From contig NZ_VNHS01000018.1 of the NCBI RefSeq assembly GCF_008124765.1, forward strand, positions 1 through 64,000: a stretch of 64,000 bases of DNA, written 5' to 3'. Both the position numbers and the translations under genes were made by a program. Positions 37,601 through 44,666 of the stretch are shown here, piece by piece. This DNA is from Paenibacillus methanolicus. GTDB taxonomy: Bacteria; Bacillota; Bacilli; Paenibacillales; Paenibacillaceae. Position 1 is the first letter of the stretch, and the number at the start of each line of letters is the position of its first letter. The notes beneath the pieces are model-generated. The model did not search any database. It was not told where the DNA came from and worked only from the letters and a program-made list of their open reading frames with translations.

Positions 37601-37795
37601 GCGTTCATGCAAATTGTAGCTCAGCATCAAACCAAGGACACGACCTACGCGCCCGCTGCCCGCTTGGCACCCGGCACTTACTATTGGAGAGTCCTTGCAA
37701 AGGATCCGCAAGGCAACCAGCAAATCGCGTTCGATATCTTCTTCGATGACGAAGGCGACCACTATTACGGCGTCAGGGAAGTGCAGGTGAATTAG
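34685..37795 (+). CDS. pelG: PelG polysaccharide exporter fused to a CotH kinase-like domain
   Basis: 1036 residues in one uninterrupted frame. Residues 1-465 match PelG, a multi-pass MATE/Wzx-like membrane protein that starts AGIGFELRKLFHGRGLI, the PelG signature. Residues 471-490 read MGKKTVLPLSLVLVLLLSAC, which looks like a complete lipoprotein signal with lipobox Cys 490. An extracellular CotH-type kinase-like domain follows (about 530-930), with DNMDTDAQNYF (790-800) and PWDYDGGW (814-821) as probable catalytic and metal motifs. A fibronectin-like beta tail ends the protein. No ribosome site precedes codon 471, so a fusion is favoured; an internal start or lipoprotein processing would yield two proteins. 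The stop abuts the VTC gene. Confidence 0.88.
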   Translation: MAGIGFELRKLFHGRGLINQTQAYAYSSLTTIGPMVVCMAMVVAMQVMMSRWDTPYLERELFLTTLVYAFIFSVLITGGLSMVLTRFIADMLFEKRHEHLLSSFYGACAICLPIGTVTAWLFLRDVDAGFGYKTAAYFLFMELILLLLQTVHLSALKNYKRIVRSFVIGTAIAAAGAWLLLRFTPYGGATGLLVMMDIGFFVSVLLVNRHFEQYFPPKNNQIYFSFLSYFSKYPSLFFIGTFFYAGVYVHTFVYWLGPGHTVIADKYFIAPFYDMPVFYAYLSVVPTLVTFVVSVETTFYEKFRSYYDKILHGGTWAEIRAARKQMQQTLMQEIGFIMEVQLIFTVISIALGIKLLPLIGFTMEQLDTFNMLLVGYYLFMMSFVIMLLLLYFDDRKGVLYLSSLFVLLNTGLSIWTMLSGRHGLGMFLAALVTLILTLYRMVTYVNNIDYYTFCAQPIAAKPHTNVFRRLMGKKTVLPLSLVLVLLLSACSSKTPVDTAPESTTENAAASTASSGLNEDKRLYERDEDTSVMALYITVLPEDDDVQNPLSWYALNRISGIMDTGELKVIVQEGSADGSGPTPGRFGYNAAEANGKITLRGNTARYASQKSYKIKLNDQAGLWQDQRTLNLNKHILDSTRIRNKLSFDIFETLPNMTSLRTQFVHLYVKDRSEATASQNVGFEDYGLYTQIEQPNEKFLKNHWLDPYGQLYKVNMFEFLRYPEALKSQSDPDYDKAIFETHLQINGREEHDKLLAMLDDVNDVSIPINDVIEEHFDLDNYLTWLASNILMDNMDTDAQNYFLYSPLNSNTWYFLPWDYDGGWEQQRKEGAISDYANGLSNYWGVKLHNRFFRIPANVKKLEQKMDELYKSVLSENAIAARVESYRAATEGYLARNPDKQFLPVPISQLDQDYANLSRVPERSIARFKEDLQKPKPFFLGDLETVNGKPSFVWDPSFDFQGDDITYEWTLAKDPAFMQIVAQHQTKDTTYAPAARLAPGTYYWRVLAKDPQGNQQIAFDIFFDDEGDHYYGVREVQVN

Positions 37796-38506
37796 ATGGA
37801 ATTCATGGGCAAGAAGCTGCGCCACGAGCAAAAGTACTATCTTCACCCGCATGAATATCTCGCGATCCGGCAGCGCGTCTCGGCGATGCTGCCGATGGAC
37901 TCGCACTCCCTAGGGCCGAATGGCTACGGAATTCGCAGTCTGTATTTCGACAATCCGCATGACAGCGCCTTATTCGATAAGGTGGACGGCATCTTCGGCC
38001 GGCATAAATACCGCATTCGGGTCTATAACGGCGAAGATCGCGTCATTAAGCTGGAACGAAAAAACAAATACGGCGAGTACGTAAATAAAGAGTCGGCCAG
38101 CTTAACGCGCGAGGCATACGACCGGATTTTGCTCGGGGACGCTTCCTTGCTCCAGGATCGACCGGAGAAGCTCGTCCAGGATTTCTACAGAGCGATCTGC
38201 CATCATGGTTATCGCCCGACGGCTATTGTCGATTACGAGCGCGAGGCATACGTCTATGAGACGGGCGACGTTCGCATCACGTTTGATAAGAAATTGGCCT
38301 CCGGCATCAACACGTACGATATGTTCGATCCGGCGCTTACGATGCTCGAAGCGCTTGAATCGACGAGGACGATTCTCGAAGTGAAATTCAACGAGTTTCT
38401 GCCCGAACCGATACGCCTTCTCGCCCAGCCGCATAACAGCATCCGTTCCGCCATTTCCAAGTACGTGATTTGCCGGGAAGTCGCCAAACGCCATTTCAAA
38501 CGATAA
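37796..38506 (+). CDS. VTC domain protein (polyphosphate polymerase-like)
   Basis: 236 residues, cytosolic. The VTC tunnel-fold motifs are present: R9-x-E11-x-K13 (LRHEQKYYL), GIRSLYFDN, YRIRVYNG, VIKLERKNKYG, DVRITFDKKL and TILEVKFNEFLP. The charged residues line the catalytic tunnel in yeast Vtc4, which makes polyphosphate from ATP. Its ATG directly follows the stop of pelG-cotH (TAGATG). In other bacteria VTC, CotH and DUF4956 genes often travel together; their joint role is unproven as far as I know. Here they form the end of a Pel operon. Confidence 0.88.
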   Translation: MEFMGKKLRHEQKYYLHPHEYLAIRQRVSAMLPMDSHSLGPNGYGIRSLYFDNPHDSALFDKVDGIFGRHKYRIRVYNGEDRVIKLERKNKYGEYVNKESASLTREAYDRILLGDASLLQDRPEKLVQDFYRAICHHGYRPTAIVDYEREAYVYETGDVRITFDKKLASGINTYDMFDPALTMLEALESTRTILEVKFNEFLPEPIRLLAQPHNSIRSAISKYVICREVAKRHFKR

Positions 38507-38519
38507 AAGGGGAATCACC

Positions 38520-39200
38520 GTGGGAGAAACGACCAACTTTCAGGATTTATTCAAAAAAAGCATGCTTCATCTGGATGCGTTCCGCAGTATATCGTATATT
38601 GATATTCTGCTCGGACTCCTCTCGGCTTTCGGGATTGGCGTTTTCATCTTTTACATCTACAAGAAAACGTTTCGCGGCGTCGTCTATAGCTATAACTACA
38701 ACGTGACGTTCGTGCTCATGACGATGATCACCGCGCTTATCATCATGACAATCAGCACCAATATCGTCTTGTCCCTCGGCATGGTCGGCGCGCTCAGCAT
38801 TGTGCGTTTCCGGACAGCCGTGAAGGATCCGCTCGATATCGTATACATGTTCTGGGCCATCTCCGCCGGTATCGCTTCCGGCGCCAAACTGTATCCGGTC
38901 GCGATTATCGGCTCGATTGCCGTCGGCTTGGCGCTCGTATGGCTGTCCCGCAAAAAAATCCGCGAGATGCCGTACCTGCTTATCATTCGCCATACGGAAG
39001 ACGCAACCGGCAGCGTACGATCGCAGCTTAACAAAATCAATCATACGCTCAAATCCAAAACGATCCGCAAAGACGTTGTCGAGATGACGGTAGAGATGCG
39101 GCTGCGCGACGACAATACCGCATTCGTTCACGATTTGTCGAGCACGGATGGCGTGCTTGATGTATCGCTTATTAATTACACGGGCGATTACGCACAGTAA
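38520..39200 (+). CDS. DUF4956 membrane protein
   Basis: 226 residues: four membrane helices (about 28-47, 62-85, 94-118 region with LGMVGALSIVRFRTAVKDP, 125-143) and a C-terminal cytosolic domain of about 75 residues. The motif SIVRFRTAVKDP between helices is the DUF4956 hallmark. The start is GTG with AAAAGGGG ahead. Last gene of the operon, followed by a terminator; probably the membrane partner of the VTC protein. Confidence 0.88.
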   Translation: MGETTNFQDLFKKSMLHLDAFRSISYIDILLGLLSAFGIGVFIFYIYKKTFRGVVYSYNYNVTFVLMTMITALIIMTISTNIVLSLGMVGALSIVRFRTAVKDPLDIVYMFWAISAGIASGAKLYPVAIIGSIAVGLALVWLSRKKIREMPYLLIIRHTEDATGSVRSQLNKINHTLKSKTIRKDVVEMTVEMRLRDDNTAFVHDLSSTDGVLDVSLINYTGDYAQ

Positions 39201-39217
39201 GTTCGCCAAAAGATAGT

Positions 39218-39259
39218 AGACCCTTTGCTGATCCGAATCTTCGGTCATGCAAAGGGTCT
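39218..39259 (+). terminator. terminator of the pel operon
   Basis: Eleven-base perfect stem (AGACCCTTTGC / GCAAAGGGTCT) with an inner CCGA / TCGG helix, followed by TTGTTATG. It lies 18 bases after the DUF4956 stop and faces the convergent pilus operon. Confidence 0.8.
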
Positions 39260-39283
39260 TTGTTATGTATGTAGAATGCAGAT

Positions 39284-39769
39284 TCAAAACCCAACCAACT
39301 CCGCGGTCCCCTTCACAACCCATCCCACCGGCGGCATGGCCGCGAAGACGCGCGGGTACTTCAGCTTTATCATGAGCACGACTCCTGGACGATCCAGCGT
39401 CACCTCGTAGTCGTAGGCCGCATTGCGATAGGTGTACGGAAAAGCGACATCGTCGTTAATCACCCGGAAGACGAGCACCTCGACCTTCTCCCGCCAATAA
39501 CTGTCCGGCAGCGGATTCCCTTCCTCATCCAGCTCCAAATTCGCCTGAAGATAGAAGGCGGCTTCCCGGAGCGCCGCGTCCGGGTCGATGCGCAAGCGCC
39601 CTGCCGCGAGCGCCTCGGCGTCGACTTGCTGCGCGGCGGCATGCGCGGCGCGGTTGACGGCGTGCTTGCCGTGATACAGCGCCTTCATCGACGATTCTTC
39701 GTCCACCTGCAGCGCATGCGCATACATCCAGGAGGCGAGCATCAAGAGGATCCACAGCAGCTTGTACAA
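39284..39769 (-). CDS. pilin-like/TadE-like membrane protein of the Tad cluster
   Basis: 161 residues with one N-terminal hydrophobic helix (YKLLWILLMLASWMYAHAL) followed by EE at 24-25, a layout of pseudopilins. The rest is extracytoplasmic, with a central AAHAAAQQVDAEALAAG helix. The start is TTG preceded by GGAGGGG at 7 bases. It is the last gene of the leftward Tad-type operon and is not assignable to a named family by eye. It may be a minor pilin or an outer assembly component. Confidence 0.7.
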   Translation of the reverse strand: MYKLLWILLMLASWMYAHALQVDEESSMKALYHGKHAVNRAAHAAAQQVDAEALAAGRLRIDPDAALREAAFYLQANLELDEEGNPLPDSYWREKVEVLVFRVINDDVAFPYTYRNAAYDYEVTLDRPGVVLMIKLKYPRVFAAMPPVGWVVKGTAELVGF

Positions 39770-39815
39770 GGCGGAACCCCTCCTCCCTCATGCAAGCCGA
39801 TTCCCGCCGCGTCCC

Positions 39816-40241
39816 TCATGGCACGTACTCGCTCATTTTCATGCCGCTTGCGCGGATGCGCGCGTCCCGCGAAGGCGGGGTCAGCCCGATCAATCGGTCA
39901 ATCTCGAGCAGCCCTTCGACCGGGTAGGTCGCCGTCAGCGAAAGTCCGACGCCGCGCGGAAGCGGCGATGCCGGATTCGTGCCGGCCGCCCCGTTCGTCG
40001 CGGTGATCTCGAATTCAACCTCGCCCGGCGTTAGCCCGAACCCGGCCAGCCTGATCCGCGACGCATCCAGCATCGCTTCGTCGATGTAGCCGTATGTACC
40101 GCTCGCGCCCACCTCCAGCAGATAATCCACCTCTTGCTGGAGCACGGCCTGTCGGACGATGAGCACATGCCGGTAGATGGGCGAGAACATGCTCCAGCAC
40201 ATCGTCGCCGCGAACAAGACGAATACTAATATGGACTTCAC
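39816..40241 (-). CDS. pilin-like membrane protein of the Tad cluster
   Basis: 141 residues, one N-terminal helix (ILVFVLFAATMCWSMF), then an extracytoplasmic domain with LQQEVDYLLEVGASGTYGYIDEAML (key residues only) and TATYPVEGLLEIDRLIGL. The GTG start overlaps the stop of the preceding micro-gene by GTGA. Related in layout to the gene at 39284, hence probably another minor pilin. No family name is recognised. Confidence 0.68.
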   Translation of the reverse strand: MKSILVFVLFAATMCWSMFSPIYRHVLIVRQAVLQQEVDYLLEVGASGTYGYIDEAMLDASRIRLAGFGLTPGEVEFEITATNGAAGTNPASPLPRGVGLSLTATYPVEGLLEIDRLIGLTPPSRDARIRASGMKMSEYVP

Positions 40242-40384
40242 GGACTAATCCTCGCAATTGAATCGCTCATCCTGCGCCCGGATTCCGCCAAACGTTCGTT
40301 CGTCCCTTCTTCTCCGCCGGTCGTGCTCATGTACATCGTGACGACGACGATGATGAGCAGCATCGACATCAGCATGGCGCGCAT
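40238..40384 (-). CDS. micro-protein, single membrane helix (Flp-like)
   Basis: 48 residues: a hydrophobic helix MRAMLMSMLLIIVVVTMYMS followed by a polar tail containing GGEEGTNERLAESGRRM. GGAGGAG sits 5 bases before the ATG and the stop overlaps the next gene by GTGA, so it is a real translated unit. Size and position fit an Flp-type pilin, but there is no basic leader or GxxxxEY cleavage motif. Confidence 0.65.
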   Translation of the reverse strand: MRAMLMSMLLIIVVVTMYMSTTGGEEGTNERLAESGRRMSDSIARISP

Positions 40385-40413
40385 GGCGACTCCTCCTCTC
40401 TAGACAGCTATCG

Positions 40414-40563
40414 TTACGGGTTAATGGCGCCGATTCGCGCGTTCGCACCGTTGCCTTGCGTCTCGATCCGCGCCTGCGTGCCCGTCGAGTCGCTGGCGAC
40501 GATGCCGTTAAAGAGCAGCACCACCACGACCAGCATCATGACGGTAATCAAAATGTTCCTCAT
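40414..40563 (-). CDS. micro-protein, single membrane helix (Flp-like)
   Basis: 49 residues: helix ILITVMMLVVVVLLFNGIVA followed by a polar tail ending ARIGAINP. A strong GGAGGTGG site precedes the ATG by 7 bases. Located directly after tadC, where flp or assembly genes are expected. No prepilin peptidase motif is visible, so it may stay an uncleaved membrane protein. Confidence 0.68.
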   Translation of the reverse strand: MRNILITVMMLVVVVLLFNGIVASDSTGTQARIETQGNGANARIGAINP

Positions 40564-40596
40564 GCTTTCCACCTCCAGAATAGAATAGGACTAACA

Positions 40597-41493
40597 TTAA
40601 TTCATCGAATCGAACAACTTCTGCCCCTCGCGCACCCATGGGTAAATAAACACCTGGAACGTATACATGATCGGAATGCCGGCAAGCACGAACAGCACGT
40701 AGGAGGACGATTCCTTCCGGCTTTCCTTCGCCAGCTCCAGCTTCTCCTTGTAATCCTTGATCCGCTCGCGCAGCAGATCGTAATACTGCTCGCTCTCGTG
40801 CAGCCGCAGCGAATCGATCGTCTCGGCGAAGCTTAAGCCTTCCTCCGTGCCCAGACGGAGCTTGAACCGCCGCAGAGCCCCTTCGGCGTCGTGATACCAT
40901 TCGCCGAGCAGCTGCTGCAGCTCCCCACGCATCGTCTTCGTATAAGGCACGCAGCGCATCAGCTTGGCATGAATGTGAAGCGAGGAACCCGCTAAATAGA
41001 GCAGCTGATTGCTGACGACATAAATTTCGCTGGTCATCCTCTCCGCCCGAAGCCGCCGGAACATGTCCAGCAGCGGCAAATCCCACAGCAGCGCCAGAAC
41101 GGAAGCGGCAAGCAGGGCCGGCAGCACGGCAGGCGGAATCGCCATGCGGACCAGCGGGATCCGAGCCGCGAGGCAAATCAACAAACCAAATATCGGAACG
41201 AACGCAAAATACCCTCTCCGCAGCAAAACGTACCACCCGGCGTCCCACGTCATCCCGCAGCCGGCGAGCAATCGTTCTCGCTCCTTGAACACGGCGTCCT
41301 CGCGCGTCAGTCTGGCGATCCGCAGCCAAGCATCCGGTACTTGACGGCTGTTCAGCCGCGCCGCGAGCAAATGAACGAAGCGCGGCGGCCGTGCAAGCGC
41401 GGCCCGCAACAAGGCGTACGCAAACGCGAAGCCAAGAACGTATTGTCCCGCGAGCGCCAGCCACATGACGACTCGCGCCATTCCGTCCGTCAC
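40597..41493 (-). CDS. tadC: TadC-like type II secretion F domain protein
   Basis: 298 residues: N-terminal helix, paired central helices (YFAFVPIFGLLICLAAR, VLPALLAASVLALLWDLP) and a C-terminal helix (YVLFVLAGIPIMYTFQVFIYP) around a cytoplasmic helical T2SSF domain (SNQLLYLAGSSLHIHAKLM to SFAETIDSLRLHESEQYYDLL, key residues only). It forms with TadB the inner-membrane platform on which TadA acts. GTG start with GGTGGAG. It follows tadB after a 19-base gap. Confidence 0.83.
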   Translation of the reverse strand: MTDGMARVVMWLALAGQYVLGFAFAYALLRAALARPPRFVHLLAARLNSRQVPDAWLRIARLTREDAVFKERERLLAGCGMTWDAGWYVLLRRGYFAFVPIFGLLICLAARIPLVRMAIPPAVLPALLAASVLALLWDLPLLDMFRRLRAERMTSEIYVVSNQLLYLAGSSLHIHAKLMRCVPYTKTMRGELQQLLGEWYHDAEGALRRFKLRLGTEEGLSFAETIDSLRLHESEQYYDLLRERIKDYKEKLELAKESRKESSSYVLFVLAGIPIMYTFQVFIYPWVREGQKLFDSMN

Positions 41494-41512
41494 CGTTCTC
41501 CACCTGCCTTCG

Positions 41513-42445
41513 TCATAATTTCTTCCTCGAGAGCCATAACCCCATCAAGAACGAGACGAACATGAGGACGACCGCGTTCAAGATTAAATCCCGGCCCTTC
41601 GGATCGCTCACGTAATACAAGTAGGCATTATCCGGGTTATAGCGAAAGTTGATGTACATGAACAGCGCCAAGAACAGCACGGGCGTGAAGTTCGCCATCC
41701 GAATCTCCAGCAGCTTGTTGCGCTCCTGTTGATTGGCGCGTCTGGCCTTGCGCATATCGCCGATCAAGTCCTTCAAACTGTCCGTGATCGGATATCCTTC
41801 CGCAAGACCCGCCCGCACGATTTGGATGAAATAATCCGCCCAAATGTGGCCGAGCGAAGACGCGAATATGCGCAGGCTGGCCTCGTCATCGCCGCGCACG
41901 GACAAATTCCGGTACAGCTGCTCGAACACCAGCTGCATCGGGCCGAGCAGGCGCTTCTCTTCCACGGTTCGATGAAGCGCGGCGCGGATATGCCGGCCGC
42001 CGTTCATGAGGCAGCATTGGTAGAACAGCTCGACGGCCGGCAGAAAATCGGCGCGCGTCTGCATTCGCCTGTGCATAAGCATCGTCCAGAGTAAAGTGTA
42101 CGGCAGCGCGGCAAGCATGACCGTCAGCAGCAGCGTGCCTTTCACGCCGTGAAACAACGTGACGCCGAATACGAGACCGGCCGCGAACAGCAGCGCCGTC
42201 ACGCCGAACACCGCTTCGGGCGTAACGCCGAGCGACAATGCCTCCAGCATTTCGTCCACGTGGCGATACGGCCGCTCGGCTCGCCGGAGCTGCCGGACGA
42301 AACGGGCGCCCAGCTTGTTCTCGCGCCGGTGAGCAAGCCGGTTGTGAATAACCGAGCGGGTGGACAACGCATGAAGGACGATGCCGAACGATAGCCCTAG
42401 GAGAAGAAACAAGACCGTCCAAAGCAAGATTAGCTTGATGCTCAT
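41513..42445 (-). CDS. tadB: TadB-like type II secretion F domain protein
   Basis: 310 residues with helices at about 5-25, 80-97, 104-125 and 262-305 and a cytoplasmic T2SSF domain containing AVELFYQCCLMNGGRHIRAAL and RAGLAEGYPITDSLKDLIGDM (key residues). Platform protein of the pilus. Its ATG overlaps the tadA stop by ATGA. Confidence 0.85.
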   Translation of the reverse strand: MSIKLILLWTVLFLLLGLSFGIVLHALSTRSVIHNRLAHRRENKLGARFVRQLRRAERPYRHVDEMLEALSLGVTPEAVFGVTALLFAAGLVFGVTLFHGVKGTLLLTVMLAALPYTLLWTMLMHRRMQTRADFLPAVELFYQCCLMNGGRHIRAALHRTVEEKRLLGPMQLVFEQLYRNLSVRGDDEASLRIFASSLGHIWADYFIQIVRAGLAEGYPITDSLKDLIGDMRKARRANQQERNKLLEIRMANFTPVLFLALFMYINFRYNPDNAYLYYVSDPKGRDLILNAVVLMFVSFLMGLWLSRKKL

Positions 42446-43827
42446 CGACGCCCCTCCCCCGCCGTATCGGGAAAACTCGCCGCGTATTCATCCAAACGAC
42501 GCAACGCCCGGTCGGAAAGTCCCTCGGGATATCGCCAATCCCCCATGCCCTCGTCGAACGCGGCCAAATCCCTTACGCAAACCGTCCCTCCTTCATAGCC
42601 GATCTCCGCCAGTCGACCTACTCTCCGCTTGCCTCCGGATAGCCGCATCTCGATCCCGATCTGCGTGACGTATTCGGCGATCCGCTTCGTCAGCCGCTCC
42701 GGGTTCATCGCCCGTCCATCCAGCATGCACATATCCGTAATCGCTTCGGGCACGTCCTCCAGCGCGTTGGCATGCACCGTCGTCATGCTCCCTTGATGTC
42801 CGCGCGTGCAAGCTCGTACATAGATATTGGCATCTTCGTCCCTAATTTCGGCATGAATAATGCGTTCGGGAGACTGCCGCAGCGCGAGCTTGAATGCCTG
42901 GGGCGCGCGGTGCAACGCGTCCTCTTCGTCCGTCTCGTATTCGACCGCGTTCTTGCTCGGGAAATCGCGCCGCAGCATCAACTCATGTCGGCTCTCGATC
43001 GTAATGAGCCGTTCCTCGTCCGGAAGCTCGCCGATGAGCGCCTTCATCAGATGCGTCTTGCCCGAGTTCGTCGGACCGATCAGAACGAGATTGAATCTCG
43101 CCTTCAGAATCGCCGCCAGCATCTGCCGAACCGTCTCGTTCATCGTGCCGTATGCGGGCTCGCACAACGACGTCAGGTTGTATTCCCGAGCCGTGTAGAA
43201 TCGCAGCGTCAGCGTCGGCTGAGAGGTGAAGCCAAAGCCGGTCATCGTCACCCGCGTACCGTCGCGCAGCATGACCTCCGCCCATCGTTTGCGCGGGTTG
43301 ATGCGGTCATTATTGTATAACACCAGATTTTGCTGGATGCGTTCCACGTCGCGCTCGGCGTCGAACCCATACGCGGACAATCGGCTTATGCCGCCGCGAA
43401 CCTCGAAGATCCGCGTACCGACGACCTGAATTTCCTCTAGTCCATCGCGCTGCCGCAGTACCAGCTCTAGCACGCTCAGCCCGATGACTTCCGCGAATAG
43501 GGCCTCGGCCAGCGAACCGTAAGGATGATCGTAGCCGGCGATTTCATGGGCGCGCTGGCGCAGCAGCCGGTCGGCGATGACGGCCAGAATCTGCTCCCGC
43601 TCTTCGGCGTATCCGAGCACGGCCCGGTTCAATCGCTCGTTGTACGCGCGCTTCTCCTCTTCCGTCTCGCCCCGAGGCATCGCCAAGTAAGTCCTCACGT
43701 CCTCGGCCAGACGCTGAAAATCCCGCTGCCCCTTCGCTTCCAGTTCCATGCCGCCCTGCTCCTGCGCGTCTTCCATCCGAAGTTGCGCGGAGAACGCGGC
43801 CGGCGAGAATCGCGCCTGCCCCGTCAT
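42442..43827 (-). CDS. tadA: TadA/CpaF pilus assembly ATPase
   Basis: 461 residues of the CpaF family of secretion ATPases. It has Walker A LIGPTNSGKTHLMKAL, the Asp-box region LITIESRHELML, a modified Walker B RIIHAEIRDEDANIYVRAC, and the His-box TRGHQGSMTTVHANALEDV. It powers pilus assembly. Compared with canonical TadA the Walker B reads HAEIRDED rather than GEVRGxE. It overlaps tadZ upstream and tadB downstream by 4 bases each. Confidence 0.92.
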   Translation of the reverse strand: MTGQARFSPAAFSAQLRMEDAQEQGGMELEAKGQRDFQRLAEDVRTYLAMPRGETEEEKRAYNERLNRAVLGYAEEREQILAVIADRLLRQRAHEIAGYDHPYGSLAEALFAEVIGLSVLELVLRQRDGLEEIQVVGTRIFEVRGGISRLSAYGFDAERDVERIQQNLVLYNNDRINPRKRWAEVMLRDGTRVTMTGFGFTSQPTLTLRFYTAREYNLTSLCEPAYGTMNETVRQMLAAILKARFNLVLIGPTNSGKTHLMKALIGELPDEERLITIESRHELMLRRDFPSKNAVEYETDEEDALHRAPQAFKLALRQSPERIIHAEIRDEDANIYVRACTRGHQGSMTTVHANALEDVPEAITDMCMLDGRAMNPERLTKRIAEYVTQIGIEMRLSGGKRRVGRLAEIGYEGGTVCVRDLAAFDEGMGDWRYPEGLSDRALRRLDEYAASFPDTAGEGRR

Positions 43828-44666
43828 GACAGACTCTTCCCGCTACGGTGCGCGACAAGCCGTTTGTACCAAGGCTGAACCGCCATCATCGGCCGCCGCT
43901 TGAGGCCGTGCCTAGCCGCGAGCACTCCCGCTTCGGCCGCCATCGCCGTCCGCCCATGCTCGTCGTGGGCCAGCCATTCGTCGATCTTCCCGCTGTCAAG
44001 CGCCCCCAGCAGCGACGGATTCACTTTGAATTCTCCCATTAGAGACACTCCCATCTCTTTGCATATATCCTTGGTCTGGTAACCGGCGCCCATGCCGGGC
44101 TGCCGAACAACGAGCGCCTCGTATGCATCGCCTGGTATGCCGAACAACGCCGATAGCTGCTTCGCCCAACGCTGGCCATCCTCTTGAAAGTGGGACAGCG
44201 CCGGCGTCGTGGTCAACACCCGCGTATGCGCGCGCCTCAGCGTACACACCGTAGCCGCGTTGTCCCAGTAGGCACCCACATCCGCGATGACGATGTCGAA
44301 CGCCGCATGCGCGTTCTCCAGCAGATGATCGATCTCCTCGGGCCGATAAAACTCCGCCTGATCCCGCATCGTATTGCCGAACAGCACATGGAGCGCGGCT
44401 CCCCGAACTTGAAGCATCGATTGCGCCAGCTTGCCGGGCGTCAGCGACAGGCTTCGAAGCTCCGGCCGCAGATCGTCCAGCGCCACGACCGGCCCGTCGA
44501 TGCCGAGATACCGGTGAATCTTGGCGCTCTTCAGATTGAGGCATAAGTACCCGACGCGCCCTTGATACGACTCCGCCAACCGATACGCCGCCGAGAAGGC
44601 CGCGAGCGTCGTCCCGATATTCGGCGTCGTCCCGACGAAAGCCGCAAGCGTGGATTGCGTGCTCAT
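43824..44666 (-). CDS. TadZ/CpaE-like ParA-family protein with degenerate P-loop
   Basis: 280 residues. The N terminus LAAFVGTTPNIGTTLAAFS sits where ParA-type proteins have KGGxGKTT, but both lysines are missing, as in atypical TadZ proteins that localise the pilus rather than cycle on ATP. IVIADVGAYWDNAA gives a Walker B-like Asp and VLTTTPALSHFQED a third strand. The start at 44666 overlaps the cpaB stop by ATGA; a 33-codon longer frame is rejected. Confidence 0.8.
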   Translation of the reverse strand: MSTQSTLAAFVGTTPNIGTTLAAFSAAYRLAESYQGRVGYLCLNLKSAKIHRYLGIDGPVVALDDLRPELRSLSLTPGKLAQSMLQVRGAALHVLFGNTMRDQAEFYRPEEIDHLLENAHAAFDIVIADVGAYWDNAATVCTLRRAHTRVLTTTPALSHFQEDGQRWAKQLSALFGIPGDAYEALVVRQPGMGAGYQTKDICKEMGVSLMGEFKVNPSLLGALDSGKIDEWLAHDEHGRTAMAAEAGVLAARHGLKRRPMMAVQPWYKRLVAHRSGKSLS

